Source: an uncultured Nitrospiraceae bacterium (lineage in GTDB: Bacteria > Nitrospirota > Thermodesulfovibrionia > Thermodesulfovibrionales > SM23-35). Taken from it: 64,000 nucleotides of DNA. The notes under the pieces were generated by a model. It was not told where the DNA came from. It worked only from the letters and a program-made list of their open reading frames with translations, and ran no database searches. The stretch covers positions 23,897 through 87,896 of the forward strand of contig CAKZPA010000003.1 of assembly GCA_937138415.1 (NCBI GenBank), in the 5' to 3' direction. A program made the translations under genes and the position numbers. Positions 39,921 through 49,500 of the stretch are shown one piece after another (the first letter of the stretch is position 1; every line of letters begins with the position of its first letter).

Positions 39921-40313
39921 TTGTTTAGGACCGAGTTATTCGAATTGAGGATGTATCCGTGGAGAGGTGCCAGAGTGGTTGAATGGGACGGTCTCGCTCG
40001 CCCCGGCGAGTCCGCCCGAGGCGGAAAAATCGTTGTGGGGGCTAAAGAGGGAGACGCCGATAAAGGGTTCACGTACGTACTCTGTTGTCACGATCGGAAA
40101 TGGTATATCGGTTCGACGAGAAATTTACAGAAGAGACTCGAAGCCCACAGAATGGGGCGCGTCAAAACGACGAAGCACCGCAGACCGGTTCGGTTGCTGT
40201 ATAGCGAAGAACATGGGAGCTTCCATGAAGCTCGCCGACGGGAGCTCTTCCTCAAGAGTGGAACGGGAAGAGATTGGCTTAAACAAATAGTGGAGAGGTG
40301 CCAGAGTGGTTGA
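39921..40313 (+). CDS. GIY-YIG nuclease-domain ORF, copy 1 (core domain starts near 40062)
   Basis: FTYVLCCHDRKWYIGSTRNLQKRLEAH...RRRELFLKSGTGRDWLK; upstream part reads through tRNA-derived DNA, so the true start is unclear. Confidence 0.7.
   Translation: MFRTELFELRMYPWRGARVVEWDGLARPGESARGGKIVVGAKEGDADKGFTYVLCCHDRKWYIGSTRNLQKRLEAHRMGRVKTTKHRRPVRLLYSEEHGSFHEARRRELFLKSGTGRDWLKQIVERCQSG
39961..40291 (+). mobile_element. 331-bp tRNA-Ser/GIY-YIG unit, copy 1
   Basis: 5' 36 nt of tRNA-Ser + 29-bp double hairpin + 17 nt of tRNA + GIY-YIG ORF; followed by an identical copy. Confidence 0.75.
39997..40025. repeat. 29-bp double hairpin, copy 1
   Basis: CTCGCC-CC-GGCGAG + TCCGCC-CGA-GGCGGA. Confidence 0.85.
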
Positions 40314-40622
40314 ATGGGACGGTCTCGCTCGCCCCGGCGAGTCCGCCCGAGGCGGAAAAATCGTTGTGGGGGCTAAAGAGGGAGACGCCGATAAAGGGTT
40401 CACGTACGTACTCTGTTGTCACGATCGGAAATGGTATATCGGTTCGACGAGAAATTTACAGAAGAGACTCGAAGCCCACAGAATGGGGCGCGTCAAAACG
40501 ACGAAGCACCGCAGACCGGTTCGGTTGCTGTATAGCGAAGAACATGGGAGCTTCCATGAAGCTCGCCGACGGGAGCTCTTCCTCAAGAGTGGAACGGGAA
40601 GAGATTGGCTTAAACAAATAGT
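40292..40622 (+). mobile_element. 331-bp tRNA-Ser/GIY-YIG unit, copy 2
   Basis: Same order and same encoded protein as copy 1; exact 331-nt offset of all landmarks. Confidence 0.75.
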
Positions 40623-40644
40623 GGAGAGGTGCCAGAGTGGTTGA
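40306..40644 (+). CDS. GIY-YIG nuclease-domain ORF, copy 2
   Basis: Translation identical to copy 1 over the shared region; ends VERCQSG, i.e. inside the 5' end of the next tRNA copy. Confidence 0.7.
   Translation: MVEWDGLARPGESARGGKIVVGAKEGDADKGFTYVLCCHDRKWYIGSTRNLQKRLEAHRMGRVKTTKHRRPVRLLYSEEHGSFHEARRRELFLKSGTGRDWLKQIVERCQSG
40328..40356. repeat. 29-bp double hairpin, copy 2
   Basis: Same sequence as 39997-40025. Confidence 0.85.
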
Positions 40645-40712
40645 ATGGGACGGTCTCGAAAATCGTTGTGGGGGCAACTCCACCCAGGGTTCGAATCCCT
40701 GCCTCTCCGCCA
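40623..40712 (+). tRNA. tRNA-Ser (anticodon CGA), complete with CCA
   Basis: Acceptor GGAGAGG/CCTCTCC, anticodon arm ACGGT-CTCGAAA-ATCGT, long variable arm, T-arm CAGGGTTCGAATCCCTG, GCCA. Confidence 0.9.
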
Positions 40713-40740
40713 CCTACTCGTCAATAGCGTCTCATCTCGT

Positions 40741-40835
40741 GGGATGGTCTCGCTCGCCCCGGCGAGTCCGCCCGAGGCGGAAAAATCGTTGTGGGGGCAA
40801 CTCCACCCAGGGTTCGAATCCCTGCCTCTCCGCCA
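40741..40835 (+). pseudogene. tRNA-Ser 3' fragment carrying the 29-bp hairpin insertion
   Basis: gggatggtctcg + hairpin + aaaatcgttgtgggggcaactccacccagggttcgaatccctgcctctccgcca; no 5' acceptor/D-arm. Confidence 0.8.
40753..40781. repeat. 29-bp double hairpin, copy 3
   Basis: Same sequence as 39997-40025. Confidence 0.85.
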
Positions 40836-40890
40836 CCTAATGCAGAACCAGTCTTTTCAACCTGCCCGCTGCTTCGTTCGCGAGGAAATC

Positions 40891-41787
40891 ATGCCGCCAG
40901 CGGGGAAGGAGACGATCCACATCCTGCTCATTCTGGATTGCCGTGAAGACTGCTGCCTCATGGAAGGAATGCTCCAGGATTCCGCGGGCATTCATTTCGA
41001 AATCGAGACAGTCCACTCCCTGACCGAAGGAACCGCCCGCCTCGCGGAGAAGGCCTTTCACGTCGTCATCCTCGATCTCGGCCTTCCCGAGAGCAGCGGC
41101 ATAGAGTCTCTCAAAAAGATTCTCGGGCACACACTCGAAGTCCCGATCGTCGTCCTCACCGGGCACGATGACGATGAACTCGGCGTTGCGGCGATCAAAG
41201 AAGGCGCACAGGACTATCTCTCGAAGGCGCAGCTCGATCGGAACACGCTCCTGCGTTCCATACGTTATTCGATCGAACGTCATCGGCTGCTGGCGGAGCT
41301 GCATCGTCAGTCTCTCGAGGATTACCTGACCGGCCTCAATAACAGGCGGGGCTTCTTTCTCCTCGCGCAGCAGCACGCGAAACTCGCAAAGCGGATGAAG
41401 CGTGCGCTGTTGATCATGATCGCAGACCTCGACGGCATGAAGAAGATCAACGATACCTTCGGCCATGAAGCGGGCGACAGGGCGCTGGTCGAAATAGCGA
41501 CCGTGCTGAAGAATACTTTTCGCGACGCGGATATCACCGCGAGAATCGGCGGCGATGAGTTCGCGGTGTGCATCATCGATGACGACACCTCCACGGCGGA
41601 TGTCGTCATCGCCCGACTGAACGACAACATACGTTCGGCCAATACCCGCGCGAAGCTACCTTATCGACTCTCGCTCAGCGTGGGCGTGGCCCGATTCGGT
41701 CCGGACGCCGAGACCACGTTCGACGAGATGCTCGCGCAGGCGGACGCTCTCATGTACGAAGAGAAGCGAAGCAAACGGCACGCGTGA
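40891..41787 (+). CDS. Response regulator with GGDEF diguanylate cyclase domain
   Basis: REC-like (VVILDLGLPESSGIESLKKI, VVLTGHDDDELG), DYLTGLNNRRGF, ARIGGDEFAVCI; start uncertain. Confidence 0.9.
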   Translation: MPPAGKETIHILLILDCREDCCLMEGMLQDSAGIHFEIETVHSLTEGTARLAEKAFHVVILDLGLPESSGIESLKKILGHTLEVPIVVLTGHDDDELGVAAIKEGAQDYLSKAQLDRNTLLRSIRYSIERHRLLAELHRQSLEDYLTGLNNRRGFFLLAQQHAKLAKRMKRALLIMIADLDGMKKINDTFGHEAGDRALVEIATVLKNTFRDADITARIGGDEFAVCIIDDDTSTADVVIARLNDNIRSANTRAKLPYRLSLSVGVARFGPDAETTFDEMLAQADALMYEEKRSKRHA

Positions 41788-41893
41788 CCGTGGGCACCAT
41801 TCCGCCGCCCGAGAGCTCGCGTAAAAAATCCTTCCCGTAAGGGACAACCCCTTTCATCTCTAAAGTGTTCTGCTCTCTTCGGGTCAACGCATA

Positions 41894-42316
41894 TCATCTC
41901 GGTACCCACACTTTCCCTTTGTCGATGATATGCTCGACCTGCCACCCCCGTTTCTGCAATTCCCGCGAAATCCACCTCCTGTGGCATTTCCACGGGAACC
42001 GCTCCGCACAGACAATAACGGAAAGTTTTTGACGGGCGATCGATTCGAGGAGCTCGATCCCCCGCATGAAATCATCGGTGACGAGGTAACTGACGTATCC
42101 TCCTTTTCTGAATCCGCCGAGTTCCCTGCCGAGGTAGTGGTATTCGATGCCCTCTCCTTCGAGGAGCTCGGCCAGATTCTCCCTCGTAAAAAAAGGAACC
42201 CTGCTCTTCGGGAAACTCCTCACGTCGACCACAGATCCAACAGAATACGCGTGCAGAATTTCGATGAAATCCTCCTCGCTTCTCCTGTCCGTTCCCAGGG
42301 TATAAATCCTCTGCAT
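41894..42316 (-). CDS. DUF488 family protein
   Basis: IYTLGTDRRSEEDFIEIL...VVDVRSFPKSR...YHYLGRELGGFRKGGY...ICAERFPWKCHRRWI. Confidence 0.85.
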   Translation of the reverse strand: MQRIYTLGTDRRSEEDFIEILHAYSVGSVVDVRSFPKSRVPFFTRENLAELLEGEGIEYHYLGRELGGFRKGGYVSYLVTDDFMRGIELLESIARQKLSVIVCAERFPWKCHRRWISRELQKRGWQVEHIIDKGKVWVPR

Positions 42317-43305
42317 CAGGACAGATCTACCTCGAGCTGAATCGCGAGTTTGATCGCCTCGACCAAGCTCGAAGGGTCGGCTTTCCCCGTCCACGCAATA
42401 TCGTACGCGGTCCCGTGGTCCGGCGACGTGCGCACGAACGGAAGGCCGACGGTCACGTTCACACCGGTCTCAAACGCGACCATCTTGAGCGGGATCAATC
42501 CCTGATCGTGGTACATGCATACGACGATGTCGAATTCGCTTCGATACGCTTTGTGGAAAAGGCTATCGGGTGGGTGCGGACCCGAAACAGGAATCCCTTC
42601 CTTGATCGCCCTCCGAACTGCCGGGCCGATGATCGTGCGTTCCTCCGTCCCGAACAGTCCTCCCTCGCCTGCGTGCGGATTCAACCCAGCCACGCCGATC
42701 TTCGGAGACGAAATCCCGAACATCGCGCACGCCTTGTGAGCGAGCCGGATCACCCGGAGAATCCTGCCCCTCGTGATAAGCGAGGGGACATCTTTCAGCG
42801 CTGCATGGGTCGTCGCGAGAACCACACGCAGGGGTCCGCCGACGAGCATCATCGCGAAATTCCGCGTGCCCGACAGTTCGGCCAACATCTCAGTGTGCCC
42901 GGGCCACGGAAACCCGGCCATGTGCAGTGCCTCTTTCGAGATGGGCGCGGTCACTAACGCTGCCGCGCGTCTCTCCATCATGAGCCCCACCGCCGTCATG
43001 ATGTACCGCGCGGAGGCGGCGCCCCCTGCCGCATCCGGGCGTCCGCTCACAGGCGCAGCTGCCCTTTCGCAGGGTACGTGGATGACGTCGACCCAATTCG
43101 AACGGCGTACCGCTTCCTCTGGGGAGGAGATAACGCGGAGCTTCCAGGGGATGCCGACGAGCCGAAACGCGCGTTCCATGATGAGCGCATCTCCAATGAC
43201 AATCGGGGCGCAGCATTTCCTCACCCGTGCCTCTCCAAGCGCCCGGGCAATGATCTCGGGGCCGACTCCCCCGGGGTCGCCCATGGTGATGAGAATCGTT
43301 TTCAT
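42316..43305 (-). CDS. pdxA: 4-hydroxythreonine-4-phosphate dehydrogenase
   Basis: ITMGDPGGVGPEIIARAL; GHTEMLAELSGT; GLNPHAGEGGLFGTEE; YHDQGLIPLKMVAFE...RTSPDHGTAYDIAW. Confidence 0.94.
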   Translation of the reverse strand: MKTILITMGDPGGVGPEIIARALGEARVRKCCAPIVIGDALIMERAFRLVGIPWKLRVISSPEEAVRRSNWVDVIHVPCERAAAPVSGRPDAAGGAASARYIMTAVGLMMERRAAALVTAPISKEALHMAGFPWPGHTEMLAELSGTRNFAMMLVGGPLRVVLATTHAALKDVPSLITRGRILRVIRLAHKACAMFGISSPKIGVAGLNPHAGEGGLFGTEERTIIGPAVRRAIKEGIPVSGPHPPDSLFHKAYRSEFDIVVCMYHDQGLIPLKMVAFETGVNVTVGLPFVRTSPDHGTAYDIAWTGKADPSSLVEAIKLAIQLEVDLS

Positions 43306-43384
43306 GCGAGAATCCTCCCTCTCATCACCCTCCGAATGAAACGGCAACGTCCATAAACACGGGGGGTCGGACAACCCTCGCCAT

Positions 43385-43906
43385 TCATTCGACCGCGTTG
43401 GGGTCCAGCTGAATGACCACGCAAGCACCGCCGCGAAGTTCGTCTAAATGGCGTCTGAGTCGTTTGTTCAATTCCTCCTCGACGAGCACCTTCTCGATAT
43501 CGTCCCTCACTTCGTCGATATCCTTCCCCTGAAATTCGTGACGGTGCGCATCGTAAAACTGCTTTATATCGTCGTCCCCTACCCGTATGAAGGCACGAAC
43601 CCGAAGGTCGATGTACTCTTTTACCAACGCATCCTCGTTTTGGGGCTTGAGGCGCATCCTTCGCGCCTCCCTCACGAGGAGAAGCCTGTTGATCATCGTG
43701 TTCAAGACGTCCTCGCGCGTCACGGTGGGAACCGCCTTTACCGTTTCAGCGTAGGTTTTTTCCAGCTCGCTGAGCGTGATCGCCCCGGTGTCGACGAACG
43801 CGACGACCCTGTCCTCGATGCCCGCGGATACCGGAAGGCAGAACCAGGCAATCGCCCCCACAAGATACACGACAGACAGACCGCGCATCGCCTCCCTAAA
43901 ACGCAT
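43385..43906 (-). CDS. SurA N-terminal-domain-like periplasmic protein
   Basis: Signal-like N-terminus; IEDRVVAFVDTGAITLSELEKTYAET...NTMINRLLLVREARRMRL. Confidence 0.6.
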   Translation of the reverse strand: MRFREAMRGLSVVYLVGAIAWFCLPVSAGIEDRVVAFVDTGAITLSELEKTYAETVKAVPTVTREDVLNTMINRLLLVREARRMRLKPQNEDALVKEYIDLRVRAFIRVGDDDIKQFYDAHRHEFQGKDIDEVRDDIEKVLVEEELNKRLRRHLDELRGGACVVIQLDPNAVE

Positions 43907-46574
43907 GACCAATGCTGAAATGCAATTCACCCCTGCTCTCGTCCCGCTTCCGCTGCAGTTTATGCCCGTAATCGACCCGCAGGGGCCCGACGGGCGTTTC
44001 ATAACGGAAACCGATCCCCGTCGTGAATGTGCTTTCGGAGGGATCGATATCCTCCACTTCCCGCCAGACGTTTCCTCCGTCGAGGAACGTCACGAGTCCG
44101 AAACCTCTGCCGAGAGAGATCCGCAGCTCGAGATTCTCCATGAGAAACGCGTTGCCGCCCGTCGGACTTCCGTCGGATCCTTTGGGGCCAAGGGTATCCT
44201 GTTCGTACCCTCTGACGGTGGTCCTCCCTCCGAGGAAAAACCGCTCGACAATCGGCAGTTCGGCCGTCGCGCCATACCCTTTCGCAAAACCGCCCCTGAG
44301 GGAAGCGGCGCACACGATCCCGGAAACGAGTTCATGATAAATGTTGCCATAGAAGCTCAGTTTCACAAAATCCGACTCGGACAGGAAAAGAGGCGACGTG
44401 AGTTTCGCAGCGACCCCGGCGAGAATCCCTCGCGACGGATAGAACGGGTCGTTTCTCGTGTCGTAGATGAGCCCGAGCCTCAACCCGCTGATCACGAGCG
44501 TTCCGGTATCTTCGCGCGTCAGGATGACATCGGGCTGTACATCGTAGGTATTCACCACGGAAAATTCGTAGAACAATTCGGACTTGATGTGCGGCCCGAT
44601 TTTGCGTTCCACGCCGCTGCTGATCGCGTTCCGAGAAAGTTTGTAGCGCGTCTCCCTCGTGTCGATGTTGATTTCCTCGCGGTGCTCCGTCAGGAAGAAA
44701 GCCCTGAGCGCCGTGGCGCCGTCGAGAAACCACGGCTCGTAGTACTGGAGTATGAGCCGTCTGTGCAACGCACTGAGTTCGGTGCGAACCGAGGCTTGAC
44801 GGTGCATGCCCCATAGGTTCCGATAGCTCACATCGAGGTATCCTCTGTACTGCTCATAATCGGAATAGCCGAGGCCGAACTCGACGGCTCCCGCGTTGCC
44901 TTCGTGGAGACTGACGAGGACATCCCGCCGCTGATTCTCCCCTTCGAGCATCTCGACGTTGACGTCGGTGAAGAGACCGAGCCGGTAGAGCCGCTGCTTC
45001 TCCTTCCTGAGCAGGCTGTAGTCGAACGGCGCGTTCTCCTCCTTGAGGAGTTCCCGCCGTATGACCGCATACCGCGTTTTCCTGTTGCCGGTGACGATCG
45101 TCTTCCCGAAGAGCGTCAGTGGGCCTTCCTCGATCACGAACAAGACGTTCGCCCGATGCGCGTCAAAGGACCGCTGGACCGTCACGTCGACCATGGGGAA
45201 TCCCTTCGTCGTATAAAACTCGATCAGCCGGTAGCGGGCATTCGAAATGTCGACATCGTTGTACGGCGCACCGGGCTGCAATTGCATAATCCGCCGCACC
45301 TCGTCTTCGGAGACAATCCGCGTCCCGACGATATCGATCCGCCCGATCTCGGTACGCTCGCCTTCTTCTACGGGAATCGTAATATTCATAGTCCGGGAGG
45401 TCTCGTCATACGATGTCCGGAATTCGCCGATGCTCACGTTCAGGTATCCGAGGGCAAAGTAGAAGTCGCGCAAAGTCTCGCGGTCCGTCTCGAAAAACTC
45501 GGGATTGTAGAGCGTGCCCTCCCTGAGCGAAAGGATACGCCTGAGCCTATCTTCGTCGAGCGATACCCCGTCGAAGGAAATTCTCCCCGTGCGAACCATC
45601 TTCCCTTCGAATATGAAGAACGTGACCGTAATGACATCGTTCCGCTCTGTCACGACCGGTGCGATCTGCGCGAACGGGAATCCGTTCGCGTGGTAGAGGG
45701 CCTGCAGCCGATGGACGGCCTCCTGCACGATGTCATCGTTGAAATCCTCGGCATCGCGAAAAGGCATCTCCGCGAGAATTTTTTTCCCCGAGATTGCCTC
45801 GTTGCCGTCGATCGCGATGAGGAGGCGTCTTCCTGGAAGCACGGAGAGAACGAGGACCCCATCCCGATAGGAGAGAAGCTTGACGGTCGGTCGCAGGTAG
45901 TGCCGGTCCTTGTAGTACTTCCGAACCCGCTCGATCTCTTTTTGCACTGTGATTTGATCGTAGATATCTCCCTCGGATATTCTCAGCACAGAACGTACGT
46001 CGTCAGTCGTGCCGACGATGACGATTTTCGCGATCCTCTCCGGCACCCCGGTGTCGACGATCAAGCGGATCCCCACCCTCGAGCGGCCACCCAACGGCTC
46101 GACCGCTGCGTCAACGCGCGCTCGCGGGAATCCACGGATCGCGATCGCCTCTCTCAGCGCGCCCGCCGCCTTTTCGACCGCATTACACGAAAGATACTCT
46201 CCCTCTTTTACGGGAAACAGGGAGAGGATCGTTCCGCGGGAGAAGGCATGATCACCGGCGACCGAAATCTTTTCCACGCGCGGTTTTTCCCTGACACGGA
46301 TACGAACGGCCGCGCGTTCCCAATCATCGACCTCCACAGCGATATCATCGAATATCCCTTTCAAGAACGCCCTCTTGATCCCGTCCCGGACGCGTCCCTC
46401 GTCGATCGGTTCCCCGGGGACGATGTCGAGAAGATATAAGAGTTCGTCTTTCCCGATTGACTGTAGTCCCGCAATGTCGACCGTTTCGACGACGGGCACA
46501 GCGAAGACGACGTGGGGCGATACCAGTGCGCAGAGGAGAATGAGCGAAAGGACCGTTCTCGGCATGGTCATCAC
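43896..46574 (-). CDS. BamA/TamA (Omp85) family outer-membrane assembly protein
   Basis: Signal peptide, POTRA-like repeats, C-terminal barrel GGRTTVRGYEQDTLGP...GFRYETPVGPLRVDYGHKL. Confidence 0.9.
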   Translation of the reverse strand: MMTMPRTVLSLILLCALVSPHVVFAVPVVETVDIAGLQSIGKDELLYLLDIVPGEPIDEGRVRDGIKRAFLKGIFDDIAVEVDDWERAAVRIRVREKPRVEKISVAGDHAFSRGTILSLFPVKEGEYLSCNAVEKAAGALREAIAIRGFPRARVDAAVEPLGGRSRVGIRLIVDTGVPERIAKIVIVGTTDDVRSVLRISEGDIYDQITVQKEIERVRKYYKDRHYLRPTVKLLSYRDGVLVLSVLPGRRLLIAIDGNEAISGKKILAEMPFRDAEDFNDDIVQEAVHRLQALYHANGFPFAQIAPVVTERNDVITVTFFIFEGKMVRTGRISFDGVSLDEDRLRRILSLREGTLYNPEFFETDRETLRDFYFALGYLNVSIGEFRTSYDETSRTMNITIPVEEGERTEIGRIDIVGTRIVSEDEVRRIMQLQPGAPYNDVDISNARYRLIEFYTTKGFPMVDVTVQRSFDAHRANVLFVIEEGPLTLFGKTIVTGNRKTRYAVIRRELLKEENAPFDYSLLRKEKQRLYRLGLFTDVNVEMLEGENQRRDVLVSLHEGNAGAVEFGLGYSDYEQYRGYLDVSYRNLWGMHRQASVRTELSALHRRLILQYYEPWFLDGATALRAFFLTEHREEINIDTRETRYKLSRNAISSGVERKIGPHIKSELFYEFSVVNTYDVQPDVILTREDTGTLVISGLRLGLIYDTRNDPFYPSRGILAGVAAKLTSPLFLSESDFVKLSFYGNIYHELVSGIVCAASLRGGFAKGYGATAELPIVERFFLGGRTTVRGYEQDTLGPKGSDGSPTGGNAFLMENLELRISLGRGFGLVTFLDGGNVWREVEDIDPSESTFTTGIGFRYETPVGPLRVDYGHKLQRKRDESRGELHFSIGHAF

Positions 46575-49500
46575 CGGAACTCGAACCTAAACTTTACGTC
46601 TCCGCCGATACTGCCGGTATCGTCGCGCGTCCCGACGAGGGAGATATTCCTGTTCAGGACGTACTCGACTCTCAGTACCTGTTCTTCCGTGGAGCCGACG
46701 GATGTCGTGTACGTGACAAAGACCTTGTCGCCGATAAACCTCTCCGATACGGTTACCCGAGGCTGTACGGTCCCGGTCACTTTCGAGACGTACGGTTCGA
46801 CCTGGAACCGATCGATCCCCGTCAAAGCCCGTATTCTCTCCTCGAGGATATCCTGCTGTTTGCCCGTGATGAATGACGTCGCCGCTCCCGCGCCGATTCC
46901 ACCTTCGAGCCCTTTCGTCTGCTTGCCAAGTTGCCCGACCGTGAGGAGAGAGAGAATGTCCACTTCCTCGAGCGGGGGATCGGACGACAGTGCGAGGGTG
47001 AATCGATCCATCTCTCCTTCGAGGCTCAGCCTGATCGCGTACCCCTTCATCGTCGTCTCCGCCGTGAGACCGAGGATGGGCTTGATCCTGTGCGGATCCG
47101 TAAAATCCGCGCTGGCGTGGATGATTCTGAACTCATTGTTGCGAAAATAGATGTACCCTTCTTTGGACTCGAGCCTTCCGAAGAGGATGGGATTGCCGAG
47201 AGTGCCCTTGACCAGCATATCGCCGCGTATCCGCACCGGGGCCCGCGCGATATTGTTGTCAACCGTGATATTTTCGCTGCCGGAAATCTGAATATTGAGT
47301 TCCGCCCTCTCGAACAGAGACGCTTCCGCCTTCGGCTTCTCGATCGCACGCGCGGCCAGGAGCCATCCCCGCCACTCGACCGGTTCGCGATAGCGCGCTC
47401 GATTGATGCGGATATCGCCCGTCACCTGCATGGCATCTGGCGTGCCCCGGGAGAGGAGATTCCCGCTGAAGTTCACGGAAAACTCCGGCGATATCTTCAC
47501 CGTAATATCGTCGAGCCGCATATCGAGGTGAAACCGCCGCACCGCGAACCCCGTCAGATATGCGAGACCCGTGATACTGGCCGTTCCGCCCCCGAAACGC
47601 CCGGTCAATTTTTCGATGACAATTCTGTCTTCGTCGACGTAGAGATACCCATTGATTCCGCTCATGTACGCAGCGTAGCCCCTCAATCCGAAAGATCCGT
47701 CCGAGATCGTCATGCCGCCTTTTACGTCGGGCTTGTCCCATTTCCCCCTCACCACGAAAACGAAATCGGTGTCGCCTTTCAGATATCCGATTTTTCTCGA
47801 TAGGCCTTTCAGCGGCGATAACGTCGACCTCCCGTCCAATTGGAGGTCATACTCTCTGCCCATCTCTACAGTGCCGGCGACGCGGAACGCCATATCGCCG
47901 CTCCGGATCGAGAACCGGGGGAGTTCCACCCTGCGGTTCCGAACGGAGAAGCGGACTTCGGAGTCATTCGAGAAAGACTGGCCGAACAGGAGGAGGCTCA
48001 GGCGGTTGATATTCGCGGACGCTTCGAATGTCTTCCAGTCCCCTTTCATATCGATCTTCCCCTCCAAATTGAGATGGAGGTCCTCCGGGACGTCTTTGAG
48101 GAGAGCGCTCGCGATGAAATCGTACCGCGACGGCTGGATGACAAGTCGAGCGCTCCACGGCAACCTCTCATCGAGATATCCCTGACCGTCGAGCTTCATC
48201 TTCTCGCCGAAGAGAGCGCCCCTCACGGTGATTTCGCGATTCCGGACTTCTCCGTGAATCGTTCCGGTCCCCATGTCTTTCCCTTTGAACGTCCCGCCCG
48301 CGATGATCGCGTCGATCGCGAGCGATGGATTGTCGAACGTGCCGCTCCCTTCGCATTTGACCGACATGAGGGCGTCGTCCGGCATTCCCCGAAGTCCCAT
48401 GTCCTTCAAAAATACTCTCTCGGACGTGGCGCGCACCGAAAACGCCTTGCGGACGTCGATCGTCCCATCGGCGGCGATCGAAGATTGCCCTCGTGCGATC
48501 CGCGCCCGCGTGAGGGAAAACTCCCCGTGCGCGTACCGAACGCCTCCCGACGCCGAATCGAAGGGAAGCGAATAGACCGACCCATTCTCGACCGAGGCCG
48601 TTCCCGTGACCGTGATCCCCCGTCCCCTGCCCTCTATCTTCACGTCCGCGCTCAGGAGTCCGCTCGCCATGATATCGCCCGCGAACACCTTCACCGCCTC
48701 CCCGAACTTCGCCCTCCGAATGGTTGCGGCCAACTCGTACACCGGGTCCGCGACGTCGAAGAGATCGACGGCTTCGGGGAAGAGAATTCTGCCTTTGATT
48801 CGGTGTTCCTCCCCCGGCGCACTCACCACCGCGTCCCGAACCGTCAGGAGGTCTTTCTGGTACGAAACATCGGCGGTGAACCCTTGCGCCCGATATCCTT
48901 CGACCGAGGGATTCGCCACAGCGATTCTGCCCGTTATGATCGGGTGAGACAACGAGCCGCTCACGCCACCGGAAAACAGCGCGCTCCCCTCTGCTCCACT
49001 GTAGTAGGGCATCGAGAGATCCCGAACATTCTCGGTTGCCAGTTTGACCTTGAGATCGAGAGTCTTCCGCGAGAGATCTATCACCCCGTCACCCGAGCCG
49101 CGCGACTGAGGCGTCGCCAACGCGAGATTCACAAGGGACAGATCCGACCCGCGGAGCGCGTACCTCCCCGTGATGTCGGTTATACGGTCGAGGACATTTC
49201 CGGGCCGGCTCCTGTTCCTTGGCTGCGCCGTTCCCGAGTGAGGATTCCTGTAAGCGAACCATCCTTCAGGGCTGAACGATCTTCCCGCGGTCGAGAGTTC
49301 GCCATCCACCTTCCCTTCGGGGATTCCCGGATCCCACCGTATCAACTGAAATACGCCGCTGCTGTTCACCGATTGGGCGCTCACGTTTACCGAAAACTCG
49401 TCCACGACGGGGAGATGGATGAACGCGTCGGCGCGGGCGGTACCCCCATAGAGAACCGCCGAACCGTCCGAGAAATGCATCACGCCCTTTCGGTACGTAA

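Noticed and set aside
39961-40622. Direct repeats as a possible CRISPR array
   Set aside because: Repeat unit is 331 bp, coding and contiguous, with no unique spacers; no cas genes seen.
40637-40840. 67-aa ORF MVEWDGLENRCGGNSTQGSNPCLSAT...
   Set aside because: Translation of tRNA-Ser sequence (GGTTCGAATCCC reads as GSNPC); not a protein gene.
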